From positions 1-42,101 of IMG/VR virus record IMGVR_UViG_3300046673_000046: a stretch of 42,101 nt of DNA, one strand, 5' to 3'. How positions within the stretch are numbered: the stretch's first letter is position 1; the number at the start of each line of letters is the position of its first letter. The translations under genes were made by a program, and so were the position numbers. Of the stretch, positions 8,680-15,893 are shown in pieces. The DNA is from a virus. The notes under the pieces were generated by a model. It was not told the DNA's origin and searched no databases. It saw nothing but the letters and a program-made list of their open reading frames with translations.

Positions 8680-8902
8680 TTTTTAATCCTCCATTAAGTA
8701 ACACTTCTTTCAGTATCTTCTCAACAACTGTCGATCTCGGCATCATCTCTTCTGTAGCGATCTCCTCGATTACTTTACTTATCGCTGGTTCAAACCATAG
8801 ATTTACATTGATACACCCCGCCGCTAGTTTCTCTGCTTTCCAATTTTGTTTACTCTTTCTTCGTGATACACCTTGATTGGTCTTTGCATAATCGTTAATC
8901 AT
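8669..8902 (-). CDS. ribbon-helix-helix DNA-binding protein
   Basis: A 77-residue protein. After a basic N-terminal arm comes a beta strand (INVNLWF) and two helices (AISKVIEEIATEE, RSTVVEKILKEVLL), the layout of Arc/MetJ/CopG repressors. It probably acts as a dimeric transcription regulator of a viral or host promoter. It overlaps its neighbours by a few bases, so it belongs to a tightly packed operon. Confidence 0.7.
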   Translation of the reverse strand: MINDYAKTNQGVSRRKSKQNWKAEKLAAGCINVNLWFEPAISKVIEEIATEEMMPRSTVVEKILKEVLLNGGLKNEY

Positions 8903-9116
8903 TGTTTCTTACCTTTGCCGCCTTTACATATTCATCGTGTAACGCGGGGTGCATCCATATATCCACCTTGCGGGTTACGATTCCTTTTTTATCTGTTACA
9001 GTTCCCCCAACGCTGCACATCGCACAGTTCTTGGTGCAGTTGCATTGATGATGAATTCGCATGTGTTTGCAGCGTTTAACCGGGATAACTCCGAACGGGC
9101 TGTTGCATGCTTTCAT
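8895..9116 (-). CDS. small Cys/His-rich protein
   Basis: A 73-residue protein. The ATG at 9116 is chosen because it forms an ATGA junction with the upstream gene and sits 9 nt after GGAG. Eight Cys and several His residues (CKHMRIHHQCNCTKNCAMC) suggest one or two metal sites. The C-terminal half (GIVTRKVDIWMHPALHDEYVKAA) may be a short beta-helix segment. The function is unknown. Confidence 0.6.
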   Translation of the reverse strand: MKACNSPFGVIPVKRCKHMRIHHQCNCTKNCAMCSVGGTVTDKKGIVTRKVDIWMHPALHDEYVKAAKVRNND

Positions 9117-9235
9117 TTTCTTATTCTCCACATATAAACCGCGTCGTAGATGATGATCGGTAAGAACATGATATACAAGACGATGGCGATTACAACTATG
9201 AGTGCACCATACACTCGCTGCTCAACGGTCTTCAT
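9113..9235 (-). CDS. single-pass membrane microprotein
   Basis: A 40-residue protein with one long membrane helix (about residues 10-32, ALIVVIAIVLYIMFLPIII) and a basic C-terminus (WRIRK). Its stop overlaps the next start (ATGA). It is one of at least three such one-helix proteins in this operon. Confidence 0.6.
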   Translation of the reverse strand: MKTVEQRVYGALIVVIAIVLYIMFLPIIIYDAVYMWRIRK

Positions 9236-9238
9236 CGT

Positions 9239-9430
9239 TCATCGCTTCTCCGCATCGTAATCATCTACTGCGCGGATAACATCAAGCACTACGTCACCGA
9301 CTGCGATCTTGCGGCCTTCGTCCGATTGTATTTCACCTGCCTTTTTCATCAACCAGACATACGCTTCAGTTGGTATCGATATGTTAGTGTGTGTTTCCCG
9401 ATAGTTGTTGGATACTGTGTGTGATGTCAT
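9239..9430 (-). CDS. antitoxin/RHH-like small DNA-binding protein
   Basis: A 63-residue protein with a good AGAGGTGA ribosome site. The core 'TNISIPTEAYVWLMKKAGEIQ...VGDVVLDVIRAVDDY' is a beta strand followed by two helices, as in CopG/VapB-type ribbon-helix-helix proteins. No toxin partner is adjacent, so a stand-alone viral regulator is likely. Confidence 0.65.
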   Translation of the reverse strand: MTSHTVSNNYRETHTNISIPTEAYVWLMKKAGEIQSDEGRKIAVGDVVLDVIRAVDDYDAEKR

Positions 9431-9442
9431 TTTTCACCTCTC

Positions 9443-9643
9443 TTAGGTTCGGTTCGCCAGTTTAACCAATTCATTTACCTTACGCATATAATACGAAGTC
9501 GTAAGTCTCGCTGCATTGAGTTCCTTCTCAAGTTGCTCGACACGATCTTGTAATGCATCGCGTTCATTGCAAACCTCTTCGAGTAGGTTGCAGTAGTCCG
9601 AGCACGTTTCGCTCCTTAAATGCTCATACTTCTCTGCGTTCAT
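9443..9643 (-). CDS. coiled-coil protein
   Basis: A 66-residue, almost entirely helical protein. Residues 18-50 follow heptads (LLEEVCNERDALQDRVEQLEKELNAA). Its ATG overlaps the coding end of the upstream gene. It probably dimerises; the function is unknown. Confidence 0.6.
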   Translation of the reverse strand: MNAEKYEHLRSETCSDYCNLLEEVCNERDALQDRVEQLEKELNAARLTTSYYMRKVNELVKLANRT

Positions 9644-9839
9644 TACTCTTCACCTCTCTAAAATAATCAAATTGCTCTTCACTTAATTGGAAGTCACCAT
9701 GAAAATCCTCTTTGACAAACTCACCACAATCGTTGTATGTGCTGCCGATCATTGCATTTACTAAGCAATCGAACGTCATGTTGGATGCTGATTTCGTGGT
9801 GATCTCACAGTTGATGCACCTGGCGCATTGTTCAATCAT
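9624..9839 (-). CDS. cysteine-rich small protein
   Basis: A 71-residue protein with GGAGGT before the start. The pattern CxxCxxC, then two further Cys residues (CLVNAM..., CGEF), is similar to other small metal-binding proteins here. The acidic, aromatic C-terminus (FQLSEEQFDYFREVK) probably forms one helix. The role is unknown. Confidence 0.6.
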   Translation of the reverse strand: MIEQCARCINCEITTKSASNMTFDCLVNAMIGSTYNDCGEFVKEDFHGDFQLSEEQFDYFREVKSNERREV

Positions 9840-9842
9840 AAT

Positions 9843-9998
9843 CTAATACCTCCTTTGTGAACACTGCATTTTATTGTTCGACTGATTCGTTGATGCGAAC
9901 TTACAACAAATGCAATGTTCAACACTTACGTATTTCTTACCACACTTGACGAACAACGAAAGGTCCTGCGGATCTTCGAGTATTAGCGTATCGTTCAT
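9843..9998 (-). CDS. cysteine-rich microprotein
   Basis: A 51-residue protein with a strong GGGAGGATTAAA ribosome site. It contains CGKK, HCICCKF and CSQRR, five Cys plus a His, so it may bind one zinc. It lies in the same operon as similar microproteins; the function is unknown. Confidence 0.55.
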   Translation of the reverse strand: MNDTLILEDPQDLSLFVKCGKKYVSVEHCICCKFASTNQSNNKMQCSQRRY

Positions 9999-10018
9999 TT
10001 TAATCCTCCCTTAGATTC

Positions 10019-10159
10019 CTAAATCATTCCACTTCGTACAAGATACCCCGCAACTCCTACCAGGATGAATGCGAGAAACACTATGATATAGAATATTGCA
10101 TCGGGCGTTAGAACTACGGTAAGACCCTCACCGATCCGAAGGATGTAGTAGTCTTTCAT
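10019..10159 (-). CDS. single-pass membrane microprotein
   Basis: A 46-residue protein with a membrane helix at about residues 21-39 (AIFYIIVFLAFILVGVAGY) and a short tail. It overlaps the preceding gene by 32 nt in another frame, typical of this compact operon. The ribosome site is weak. Confidence 0.55.
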   Translation of the reverse strand: MKDYYILRIGEGLTVVLTPDAIFYIIVFLAFILVGVAGYLVRSGMI

Positions 10160-10337
10160 TGTTTACATCCCGTTCCCTACTGCTAAACTCCTTGAGTTCA
10201 GTAGATTCTTTTAAACAACGCCTGCATGTCGATTCACTCTCGCGAGATATATCCTCCATTCGCGTGATCTTCTTGGGGCATGCATAACTGTAGTGTGCAG
10301 ATCCTTCTTGTTTGCACACTATGCCGATTTGTTTCAT
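10128..10337 (-). CDS. small zinc-binding-like protein
   Basis: A 69-residue protein with GGTGA upstream of the ATG and a 4-nt overlap with the previous gene. Four Cys in two separated groups (C8, C20, then CRRC) and an adjacent His suggest one zinc site; the C-terminal half is charged. The function is unknown. Confidence 0.6.
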   Translation of the reverse strand: MKQIGIVCKQEGSAHYSYACPKKITRMEDISRESESTCRRCLKESTELKEFSSRERDVNNERLLHPSDR

Positions 10338-10537
10338 TGTTTCACCTTTGCAGCGTTCATTGCGTTCCTTTGCGGTGTTCGGTGTTTATAAACAATGTAT
10401 AGCCAGACAAGTCCGAGTATTAATCCAATAGGAAAGAACAGCACGATGAATGCGAGCACGATAAGCGGACAGATTACATAGAGTGTTATCGCAACGCATA
10501 GATCGACCGCGTTTTCCCACGCTTTTATGAATCCCAT
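10334..10537 (-). CDS. two-helix membrane protein, first gene of the small-protein operon
   Basis: A 67-residue protein with two closely spaced membrane segments (about 12-34 and 36-50) and a basic C-terminus. It has an AAAAGGTGA ribosome site. The leader upstream carries a perfect 16-bp dyad and a TATA box, so this gene probably opens the operon running to the terminator at 8.34 kb. Confidence 0.65.
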   Translation of the reverse strand: MGFIKAWENAVDLCVAITLYVICPLIVLAFIVLFFPIGLILGLVWLYIVYKHRTPQRNAMNAAKVKQ

Positions 10538-10586
10538 TTTGTTTCACCTTTTAGATTTTAGAAGCACACAACCTCTTGGATTGTAT

Positions 10587-10602
10587 GTTTACTATAGTAA
10601 AC
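10587..10602. promoter_or_regulatory. 16-bp perfect dyad (operator candidate), copy 1
   Basis: GTTTACTATAGTAAAC is identical to its own reverse complement. It lies 49 nt before the ATG at 10537. Because the nearby TATA box is centred 27 nt upstream of the dyad, the predicted transcription start falls inside the dyad, the place where a repressor would block initiation. Confidence 0.65.
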
Positions 10603-10617
10603 ACTATGCACTACAAG

Positions 10618-10625
10618 TATATAAA
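10618..10625 (-). promoter_or_regulatory. TATA box of the small-protein operon
   Basis: Read on the minus strand the sequence is TTTATATA, a near-consensus archaeal TATA box. The predicted start about 27 nt downstream coincides with the 16-bp dyad, leaving a leader of about 55 nt with a ribosome site. Confidence 0.6.
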
Positions 10626-10647
10626 GCTATATTTATTGTAAGTATTA

Positions 10648-11169
10648 TTATAACTCTCGGAGACGCAACATCACATCATCCCAATTCAAGACGCCGTTCT
10701 CTCTCTTGAGTAATGGATAATCATTATCGGCAAGCCAGTCAGGATCAATAGACTTCTCACCGGATTCGTACCACATCCTGACCTGATGCCACGGAACAAA
10801 AAAGATAGTGTTGAGTCGTGGCCCACGACTTGATCCTCGTAGTTCAATGGCAAGAACGCCAAACCTGCCGGTGTCGTCGATGAACTTACTAATCCTAGTT
10901 ACCTGGTGCTCGCCTTTCTTACTAACGCTGAACTTAGAAAAGTATACCTTGTCAGTGTTAGGTCTGGTTATGGATTTACATTCGATGCCAAGATAGTGAT
11001 CCGGGTTGCGTGAGTCAACTAAGACATCAATGAACTGTGTAAAGAAGTGGCTCTGTTTTAAACGGAATGCAAACCCTGGTGAATCTGTAGACTTAAAATG
11101 CCCGTTGATTAGTTTAACAAGTCGGCCTTCGAAAGGGTGAAGTTCCTGGTATCTTGACCACCACCTTAT
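10648..11169 (-). CDS. RecU/Hjc-like Holliday junction resolvase, probable AUA start
   Basis: A 173-codon frame encoding a PD-(D/E)xK nuclease. Motifs in order: Glu14 in 'LHPFEGRL', 'GFAFRLKQSHFFTQFIDVLV' with Asp48, and 'YLGIECKS' with Glu63 and Lys65; later 'FGVLAIELRG' and 'FFVPWHQV' match the RecU-like core. It would cut four-way junctions in replicating viral DNA before packaging. No ATG, GTG or TTG exists in frame before the motifs; the frame opens right after an in-frame TAA with ATA at 11167-11169, which overlaps the upstream stop as A-TA-A. An AUA start coupled to the upstream gene is the simplest reading. No clear ribosome site is seen. Confidence 0.75.
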   Translation of the reverse strand: MRWWSRYQELHPFEGRLVKLINGHFKSTDSPGFAFRLKQSHFFTQFIDVLVDSRNPDHYLGIECKSITRPNTDKVYFSKFSVSKKGEHQVTRISKFIDDTGRFGVLAIELRGSSRGPRLNTIFFVPWHQVRMWYESGEKSIDPDWLADNDYPLLKRENGVLNWDDVMLRLREL

Positions 11170-11429
11170 TTAGATAGTTGCTCGACTTGTTTCGCTAGTT
11201 CATTATGACTGACGACGAGTTCCTTAATAAAATCTATGAGCTTATTAGTACTGTCTATTGTGTTTTCTAGCGCCACCTCGATGTTCCCGATACGTGATTT
11301 GCAGTCGTTGATTATATCTGCTTGCTGGTCCTTTGTGCGAACTATATCATTAAACGCCTTTTGATGTGCCTTGATTTGTGCGTCGTGCTTGCGGACTACC
11401 TCGTCGTGCTGACACTCTTCAGTACTCAT
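11166..11429 (-). CDS. coiled-coil protein
   Basis: An 87-residue, almost wholly helical protein with heptads from about residue 12 to the end (ALENTIDSTNKLIDFIKEL). Its ATG overlaps the previous stop (ATGA), and its own stop overlaps the resolvase AUA. It may be a small oligomerising accessory factor. Confidence 0.65.
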   Translation of the reverse strand: MSTEECQHDEVVRKHDAQIKAHQKAFNDIVRTKDQQADIINDCKSRIGNIEVALENTIDSTNKLIDFIKELVVSHNELAKQVEQLSK

Positions 11430-11668
11430 GGTGGGATTAATCCTCTTTCAAGTTCTTCTTTACCATACTGAAGTAGACATGCATCGCAATACCAACCGCC
11501 TTTTCCGTTGTTGCCGCCTGTCCAGAAGTGCAGACCTGCTTTGATTGGGTCTTCGTGCGTGCATTCGTTTAGTTTCTTGTCGCACCGTTCGCACTTGGTA
11601 GGATTGAATAGTGTGAACTCACCAAATGCTGCAAGTTTCTCGGGGTTTATGCTGTCGTCTTTGGTCAT
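11426..11668 (-). CDS. zinc-ribbon protein
   Basis: An 80-residue protein. The ATG at 11668 follows the upstream stop by 1 nt; a longer frame would overlap that gene. Two CxxC pairs (CERC and CDAC) about 37 residues apart form a zinc ribbon around an aromatic Gly-rich loop (FWTGGNNGKGGWY). The role is unknown; similar proteins are scattered through this genome. Confidence 0.65.
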   Translation of the reverse strand: MTKDDSINPEKLAAFGEFTLFNPTKCERCDKKLNECTHEDPIKAGLHFWTGGNNGKGGWYCDACLLQYGKEELERGLIPP

Positions 11669-11669
11669 G

Positions 11670-11957
11670 TTACCTCGTTTGCCACCAGACCTTACCTGTT
11701 CCATATGCGATCTGCTTCGAGGCCGTAGCAGTACCGCTATATAGTTTCGGTGGTCCGCCTGCCGGATCTGATTCTTCGCACATTGCATTCAATCGCTTAA
11801 CTACCAATGCTAGATCATGGTGTATCTTCTTGAGCCTTGTCTCTGTCGCAAACCTATTGTCTGTGCCATAATCAAGTCCACTGAGCGTACGTTCTAATTC
11901 AAGTGTTATATGCTTGAGAACGTAAGCCTCTGTATTAATCTCATCTTTAATACTCAT
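11670..11957 (-). CDS. helical protein downstream of the Mu F-like gene
   Basis: A 95-residue protein starting at an ATGA junction with the upstream gene. The first 65 residues form helices (LKHITLELERTL, LKKIHHDLALVVKRL), and the last 25 are a Gly/Ser-rich basic tail. It may be a minor virion or assembly factor given its neighbour. Confidence 0.6.
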   Translation of the reverse strand: MSIKDEINTEAYVLKHITLELERTLSGLDYGTDNRFATETRLKKIHHDLALVVKRLNAMCEESDPAGGPPKLYSGTATASKQIAYGTGKVWWQTR

Positions 11958-12838
11958 TCTTCCACCTCTTCTGATGATTCTTCGCCCGGAACTTCTGATT
12001 CTGCTGGCGCTGGATCGAGTAGGATAGTACAAGCGCAATTTATTATATTCTCAGGACTTCCTGCATCATCGCCAGGATAATCTAAATCTTCACCCATCAC
12101 TGTGAACGTATCAGACTGCGCTACTGATTGTCCGTCTGCATCTTGATGCCACTCTCGCACGTTATCCATGCCCGTTGTGCTCCACGTCTTCCACATATCA
12201 GGAACTGTTGCCTTTGCATCTGCCGATATTGCAGCATTCATTGCACTGTTTGCTTCTGTTCGTGAGATCATCATCCCTCTACCTAACCACGAATCGCCAA
12301 GAGCATCATCAACTGCTTGCCCTATTACATAATGCCCATCGCCGTTCTCAACGCCATCAGCGATCACTTTCATTACTTGATCCCTGGTCGTGTCGGTGAT
12401 TCCTGTTATCTTCTGACCGCCCTTCTTTAGTTTATTAGCGACGAACTGCGCCCATGTTGATTGTAACGCTGCGACATCTTTGATTAGAACCAAACCTTCA
12501 TCGTCAAAATCTCGCCAACTTGTGTAGGTATCAGATTCATACGCCGATTTGCCCGTATGAAACGCGTGTATATATTCAAGTGTAGCTTTGCCAGTCTCTA
12601 CCCACGCAGTTGTAAGCGCAGTCTTCCAACCAGCGTATGCTGGCCCTTTAAGAAACGATTTGATACGTTTAGATGCCTCCTCTGGTGTGGTAGTTACTCG
12701 GAAGATGCGGCGTATCTCTGCCATGTCTTCTTTGTAGGGTTTATCGAACGCCGCTTTGCAGAACGTGACCCAGGTTTGCCTATGACTGTCAATCATGATG
12801 GCATATTTATGACGAGCGGCGTCCGATTTAGGTTTCAT
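11954..12838 (-). CDS. SPP1 gp7 / Mu F-like minor head protein
   Basis: A 294-residue protein. The C-terminal half has the Phage_Mu_F signature: 'MMISRTEANSAMNAA', 'WSTTGMDNVREWHQDADGQ', and 'SPENIINCACTILL', ending in an acidic tail. Such proteins are head morphogenesis or ejection factors that associate with portal. The N-terminal 150 residues are helical and unassigned. No ribosome site precedes the ATG; a 16-bp dyad lies only 10 nt upstream, so expression of this operon is probably controlled there. Confidence 0.8.
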   Translation of the reverse strand: MKPKSDAARHKYAIMIDSHRQTWVTFCKAAFDKPYKEDMAEIRRIFRVTTTPEEASKRIKSFLKGPAYAGWKTALTTAWVETGKATLEYIHAFHTGKSAYESDTYTSWRDFDDEGLVLIKDVAALQSTWAQFVANKLKKGGQKITGITDTTRDQVMKVIADGVENGDGHYVIGQAVDDALGDSWLGRGMMISRTEANSAMNAAISADAKATVPDMWKTWSTTGMDNVREWHQDADGQSVAQSDTFTVMGEDLDYPGDDAGSPENIINCACTILLDPAPAESEVPGEESSEEVEE

Positions 12839-12848
12839 CTGTTCAACC

Positions 12849-12864
12849 GTTTACTATAGTAAAC
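12849..12864. promoter_or_regulatory. 16-bp perfect dyad (operator candidate), copy 2
   Basis: GTTTACTATAGTAAAC, identical to copy 1, sits in the 28-nt gap between the protease/lectin gene and the Mu F-like gene, 10 nt before the latter's ATG. A weak AT-rich element (CATTAAAC on the minus strand) lies about 22 nt upstream. Confidence 0.65.
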
Positions 12865-12866
12865 AA

Positions 12867-14063
12867 CTAGTTCAGGTTTAATGCAACTTCAGTCCAAGCG
12901 GTAGGCCACTTGCCACTGACATACTTCTTTTCATATATTGCATGCGTTGCGCCAGTGACAGCGACGGTCAATACGCCGTTTACATATGCCGCGCTTGGTG
13001 GCGCACCAGCAGGAACCGAGCCTCCGAGTGACTTCCATGGGGTTGCGTTGCGCTTCCACCAGATAGCGTTGTCTGAACCGACACAGAACACATCAACGTT
13101 TGTGCCATCGGTGCACGCGGCGGGTGCGCTTAATGCAACGCCGCCTAGTGACGTCCACGTTGTTGTTGCCTGATTTTCCCACACTGCCTTATCTGAACCA
13201 ACGCACAATATGTTGCCGGTTGACATGATGGTAGGAGCAGAGCTTACAGTTGTGTGCGTTACTGGCGGAGTTATCTCTGATTCGCCTGCGATGACGTGAC
13301 AGTCTGAGACTAGACCAGTTGTTACGTATCCTGTTGGTAGTAGTCCTAGTCCACCACCGAAGCTACCGAACGCTTTGCCCCAACCTTCGCCCCAAGAGTT
13401 CAACGTCCAGAGATACCCAGGTTGATAACCGAAGAACATCATGCAGTGACCACCGATTGATGCTCCGGAAGGCATGTCGATAATGCCGTCACTGCCTACA
13501 TCTTCAATCTGTGCATAGACAGGTGTTCCGTAAACAACTGGAAGACCTGTGACTGCGAGAGCGGTTTGAATATTAACTAACGTTTGGTTGTATCCTTGCG
13601 CTGAGTCTACGAGATACGAGTTGTTTGTCTCATCTTTGACTGCATCGCCTGCGACGTTTGCTGGCGGTGTGTCATCGATTCCATTAGGATCATATGGCCA
13701 ATCTGTTTCGGGTGCGACACCATATTGAATCGTTGCCTGGACTGCATCAGCAACCGTTGCTCCATTATCGCCAGGGAAGTCACCGCCTAAGATACGACTC
13801 ATACGGTATTCATACATCCGGTCGCCGAGAACTGCTTTACCGTTCCGCTTCATCTGTAACGCTTCAAAGGTGCTCGTCGTTCCGTGTGCTGTGCAACTCC
13901 CTGCGGAACCCTGGTTCTTAACGGTGCTGACTAGCGATGTTAGATCGCAGGTTGTAGGTAGTGCTTGCGGTGCTACGAACTGTTCATATCGCAATTCTTT
14001 ATGATTCAATAGTGGCGGCTTCCAACCAAGACCGTAGTTGTGTTTAGGTGTAGTTACTCTCAT
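12867..14063 (-). CDS. papain-like cysteine peptidase with C-terminal lectin-type propeller repeats
   Basis: A 398-residue protein. Residues 30-255 are a C1-family peptidase: oxyanion Gln51 and nucleophile Cys57 in 'NQGSAGSCTAHG', His206 in 'GGHCMMFFGYQ', Asn222 in 'LNSWGEGWG'. Residues 265-398 contain about three repeats of roughly 45 residues with 'W..LGG' and 'WWKRNATPWKSLGG', as in PLL-type fucose-binding propellers. No signal peptide is seen. In bacterial systems such a combination would suggest degrading or binding a cell-surface glycoprotein; here a role on the archaeal envelope (entry or lysis) is inferred. It lies within the head gene cluster, so it may be packaged in the virion. Confidence 0.85.
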   Translation of the reverse strand: MRVTTPKHNYGLGWKPPLLNHKELRYEQFVAPQALPTTCDLTSLVSTVKNQGSAGSCTAHGTTSTFEALQMKRNGKAVLGDRMYEYRMSRILGGDFPGDNGATVADAVQATIQYGVAPETDWPYDPNGIDDTPPANVAGDAVKDETNNSYLVDSAQGYNQTLVNIQTALAVTGLPVVYGTPVYAQIEDVGSDGIIDMPSGASIGGHCMMFFGYQPGYLWTLNSWGEGWGKAFGSFGGGLGLLPTGYVTTGLVSDCHVIAGESEITPPVTHTTVSSAPTIMSTGNILCVGSDKAVWENQATTTWTSLGGVALSAPAACTDGTNVDVFCVGSDNAIWWKRNATPWKSLGGSVPAGAPPSAAYVNGVLTVAVTGATHAIYEKKYVSGKWPTAWTEVALNLN

Positions 14064-14209
14064 TGATTTCTCCTCCGTTTTGCTTCGTCGTATTGTCGAT
14101 TAAACTCTCTCGTTTCTTTTATCATTCTATCAAACGCTCTTATGTATTCGTCGTCTAGTATCGGATTCGCGGGGTGGCCGCGCTTTATTTCTAAGTCGTT
14201 GTGACTCAT
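14060..14209 (-). CDS. small charged protein
   Basis: A 49-residue protein starting at an ATGA junction (ATG at 14209). It is rich in Arg, Lys, Glu and Asp (FDRMIKETREFNRQYDEAKRRR) and probably forms one long helix. Its stop overlaps the start of the peptidase gene. Confidence 0.55.
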   Translation of the reverse strand: MSHNDLEIKRGHPANPILDDEYIRAFDRMIKETREFNRQYDEAKRRRNQ

Positions 14210-14400
14210 TCTATTGCCTCTATGTTCACGAAGTACTTGCATTTGTAGCACATCTGAACGTACCAGTTCTTACGAAACGGATTGCTGCCCCGTGGACATT
14301 CGACTATCCGCGAGTATGATGGTCGTGACACATGCAACCGTCTCGGATTATTGCCGTCTCTCTCGAAACTGCATATAACAATTTGTTTTTCTTCTGTCAT
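14206..14400 (-). CDS. small zinc-binding-like protein
   Basis: A 64-residue protein with a Cys at 10 and 34 and a CYKC pair near the C-terminus, plus a basic middle (PSYSRIVECPRGSNPFRKN). It resembles other single-zinc microproteins here. It has GGTGAGCA upstream of the ATG. Confidence 0.6.
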   Translation of the reverse strand: MTEEKQIVICSFERDGNNPRRLHVSRPSYSRIVECPRGSNPFRKNWYVQMCYKCKYFVNIEAIE

Positions 14401-14403
14401 TGC

Positions 14404-14739
14404 TCACCTTATCATCCACTTCGGTCGTTCTTTGATCCTGCTATTCCATTCGTCAGCGTCTTTTCTTACGTCTAGATTATACGAGGCCCATTGCATTAGA
14501 TGCCCGAACGTCAGATGATGCGATTTACAAAGCACTATAAGGTTGTCTTCGTCAAGTTCTAGTTCGGGGTACCACTGATAGGGTTTTATGTGGTGAACGA
14601 CGTTGCATCCGCTGGATACCTTACCGCACACAGCGCACTCTGGATACCTTTTCTTAAACCGGCGTCTGAGTTTCGGCCATTCGCTGTTACGTATGTATTT
14701 AGATAACAATAGTTTATTGCTGCGTGCATCTGATACCAT
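14404..14739 (-). CDS. HNH endonuclease
   Basis: A 111-residue protein starting at a TAATG junction with the terminase nuclease gene. The order CAVC, 'VVHHIKPYQWYPELELDEDNLIVLCKSHHL', then 'GH' is a standard HNH domain with a CxxC...CxxH zinc knuckle. Stand-alone HNH proteins next to terminase genes are known in tailed phages to work with the terminase in genome cutting. That partnership is likely but inferred here. Confidence 0.85.
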   Translation of the reverse strand: MVSDARSNKLLLSKYIRNSEWPKLRRRFKKRYPECAVCGKVSSGCNVVHHIKPYQWYPELELDEDNLIVLCKSHHLTFGHLMQWASYNLDVRKDADEWNSRIKERPKWMIR

Positions 14740-15566
14740 TACCACATCAACGGCACTGAACCGCCTCCCATTGACTCAGCAACATAGATACCAATTCCTA
14801 GAGCGGATACAATATCATCGTGCATTCCCGTCTTCATACTGCCGAACTGATCGTATCCGACTTGAGATACCTTGTGTTCGTAGTTCAATAGTTCTTGTCT
14901 GATGATGTCTGCTTGTATTTCACCGCGTGGGATCCATATGCGATCTGCTTCGAGTAATGCGATTAACGTTGATGCCATCTGCGGTTTAGGCAATGATAAG
15001 TTCCTGGAGTCGTTCCATCGCGGGCGCGTTCCCCCAGTTAGCGTTACTCGATACACATCGGCCAACGGGATTAACTCACATACCTGGTCAGTTACCGCAG
15101 CACCTACGCCACCTTCATCTATGACATAATAAATATAATCTACATCTTCTTTGGCGTTGAGTTGTGTATCAGTCTTTTGTAGTGTTCGGGCAATCTTCGG
15201 GTACGGAATCTCAAGGTCATATCGTTTGATCTTAGTGACATTATACGTGAATTGTTTTTCACCACCGGACACTATGGCGCTGAAGATATCTGAATCAACG
15301 CCGCGGGGTTTCGGAATGAGTGGTTCGATGGTTGTGATCGCGGTATGATCTGCCTTCTTTCCAAGATCAACGGCTACATATATGCTTTTGTTATAACTAC
15401 CCTCTTCACGTTCAACATAGTCAGATGGTTTATTATCTTTCTTACTGGAATCCGGGTCTAGTTTTCTAAGTGGTGGCATCCCAAGATTCGTGCGTTGCAT
15501 ATCGAGGTCGTCGTAAACGTCCTGTAATGAATGTGGTGAATCCTGGAACCATTCGATCGGGGCTAT
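14739..15566 (-). CDS. large terminase, nuclease domain as a separate gene, probable AUA start
   Basis: A 275-codon frame with the RuvC-like nuclease of large terminases: Asp in 'YVAVDLGKKADHTAI', Asp in 'YYVIDEGGVGAAVTDQV', and the Asp pair in 'GMHDDIVSALGIGIYVAE'. It has no Walker motifs; the ATPase domain is a different gene 2.6 kb upstream. The only ATG before the domain (15500) has no ribosome site. ATA at 15564-15566 has GGTGA six bases upstream, overlaps the preceding stop as A-TA-G, and adds 22 plausible residues (IAPIEWFQDSPHSLQDVYDD...). The protein cuts concatemeric DNA during packaging, presumably in a complex with the ATPase. Confidence 0.85.
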   Translation of the reverse strand: MAPIEWFQDSPHSLQDVYDDLDMQRTNLGMPPLRKLDPDSSKKDNKPSDYVEREEGSYNKSIYVAVDLGKKADHTAITTIEPLIPKPRGVDSDIFSAIVSGGEKQFTYNVTKIKRYDLEIPYPKIARTLQKTDTQLNAKEDVDYIYYVIDEGGVGAAVTDQVCELIPLADVYRVTLTGGTRPRWNDSRNLSLPKPQMASTLIALLEADRIWIPRGEIQADIIRQELLNYEHKVSQVGYDQFGSMKTGMHDDIVSALGIGIYVAESMGGGSVPLMW

Positions 15567-15712
15567 GATGCTTCACCTTTGAACGGAAGCCACTCTCTAC
15601 ACGTATAAGTAAAGTCTTCAGCGCAGTTGCCTGTCTTTGCACAGAAGTAGTAACTATCATGATGTTTTCTTAGATTGTCGCATGTTGCACAAACTTTAAC
15701 TCCTACTGTCAT
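15563..15712 (-). CDS. cysteine-rich microprotein
   Basis: A 49-residue protein (MTVGVKVCATCDNLRKHHDS...) with GGGGTGAAAA before the ATG. CATC, CAKTGNC and a further Cys in 'YTCREWLPF' match small zinc or Cys-rich microproteins found in methanogens. It lies between the two halves of the terminase. Confidence 0.6.
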   Translation of the reverse strand: MTVGVKVCATCDNLRKHHDSYYFCAKTGNCAEDFTYTCREWLPFKGEAS

Positions 15713-15721
15713 TTTTCACCC

Positions 15722-15883
15722 CTATTTTTCTTCCCACTGTTCAGGGTGTAAGTCAATCTCCACGCTGTTATCCTCTTCAGTATCCCCAAGCCAAATACTA
15801 ATTCTTTCATCGCCAGTAGCGCGGTAACGTTCTATTAGTTCGACTTTAATTTCGTCGAGCGTTGCGTCTTTAAGTTCAGTCAT
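15722..15883 (-). CDS. small acidic protein
   Basis: A 53-residue protein with AGAGGTGA upstream of the ATG. The sequence (MTELKDATLDEIKVELIERY then ISIWLGDTEEDNSVEIDL) suggests a helix and a beta hairpin, rich in Asp and Glu. The function is unknown; the tight spacing indicates co-translation with its neighbours. Confidence 0.6.
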   Translation of the reverse strand: MTELKDATLDEIKVELIERYRATGDERISIWLGDTEEDNSVEIDLHPEQWEEK

Positions 15884-15893
15884 TTTTCACCTC

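Noticed and set aside
11788-12038. Longer N-termini for the 11426 and 11670 genes
   Set aside because: They would overlap upstream genes by tens of codons with Arg-rich shadow sequence, while the downstream ATGs form ATGA or 1-nt junctions.
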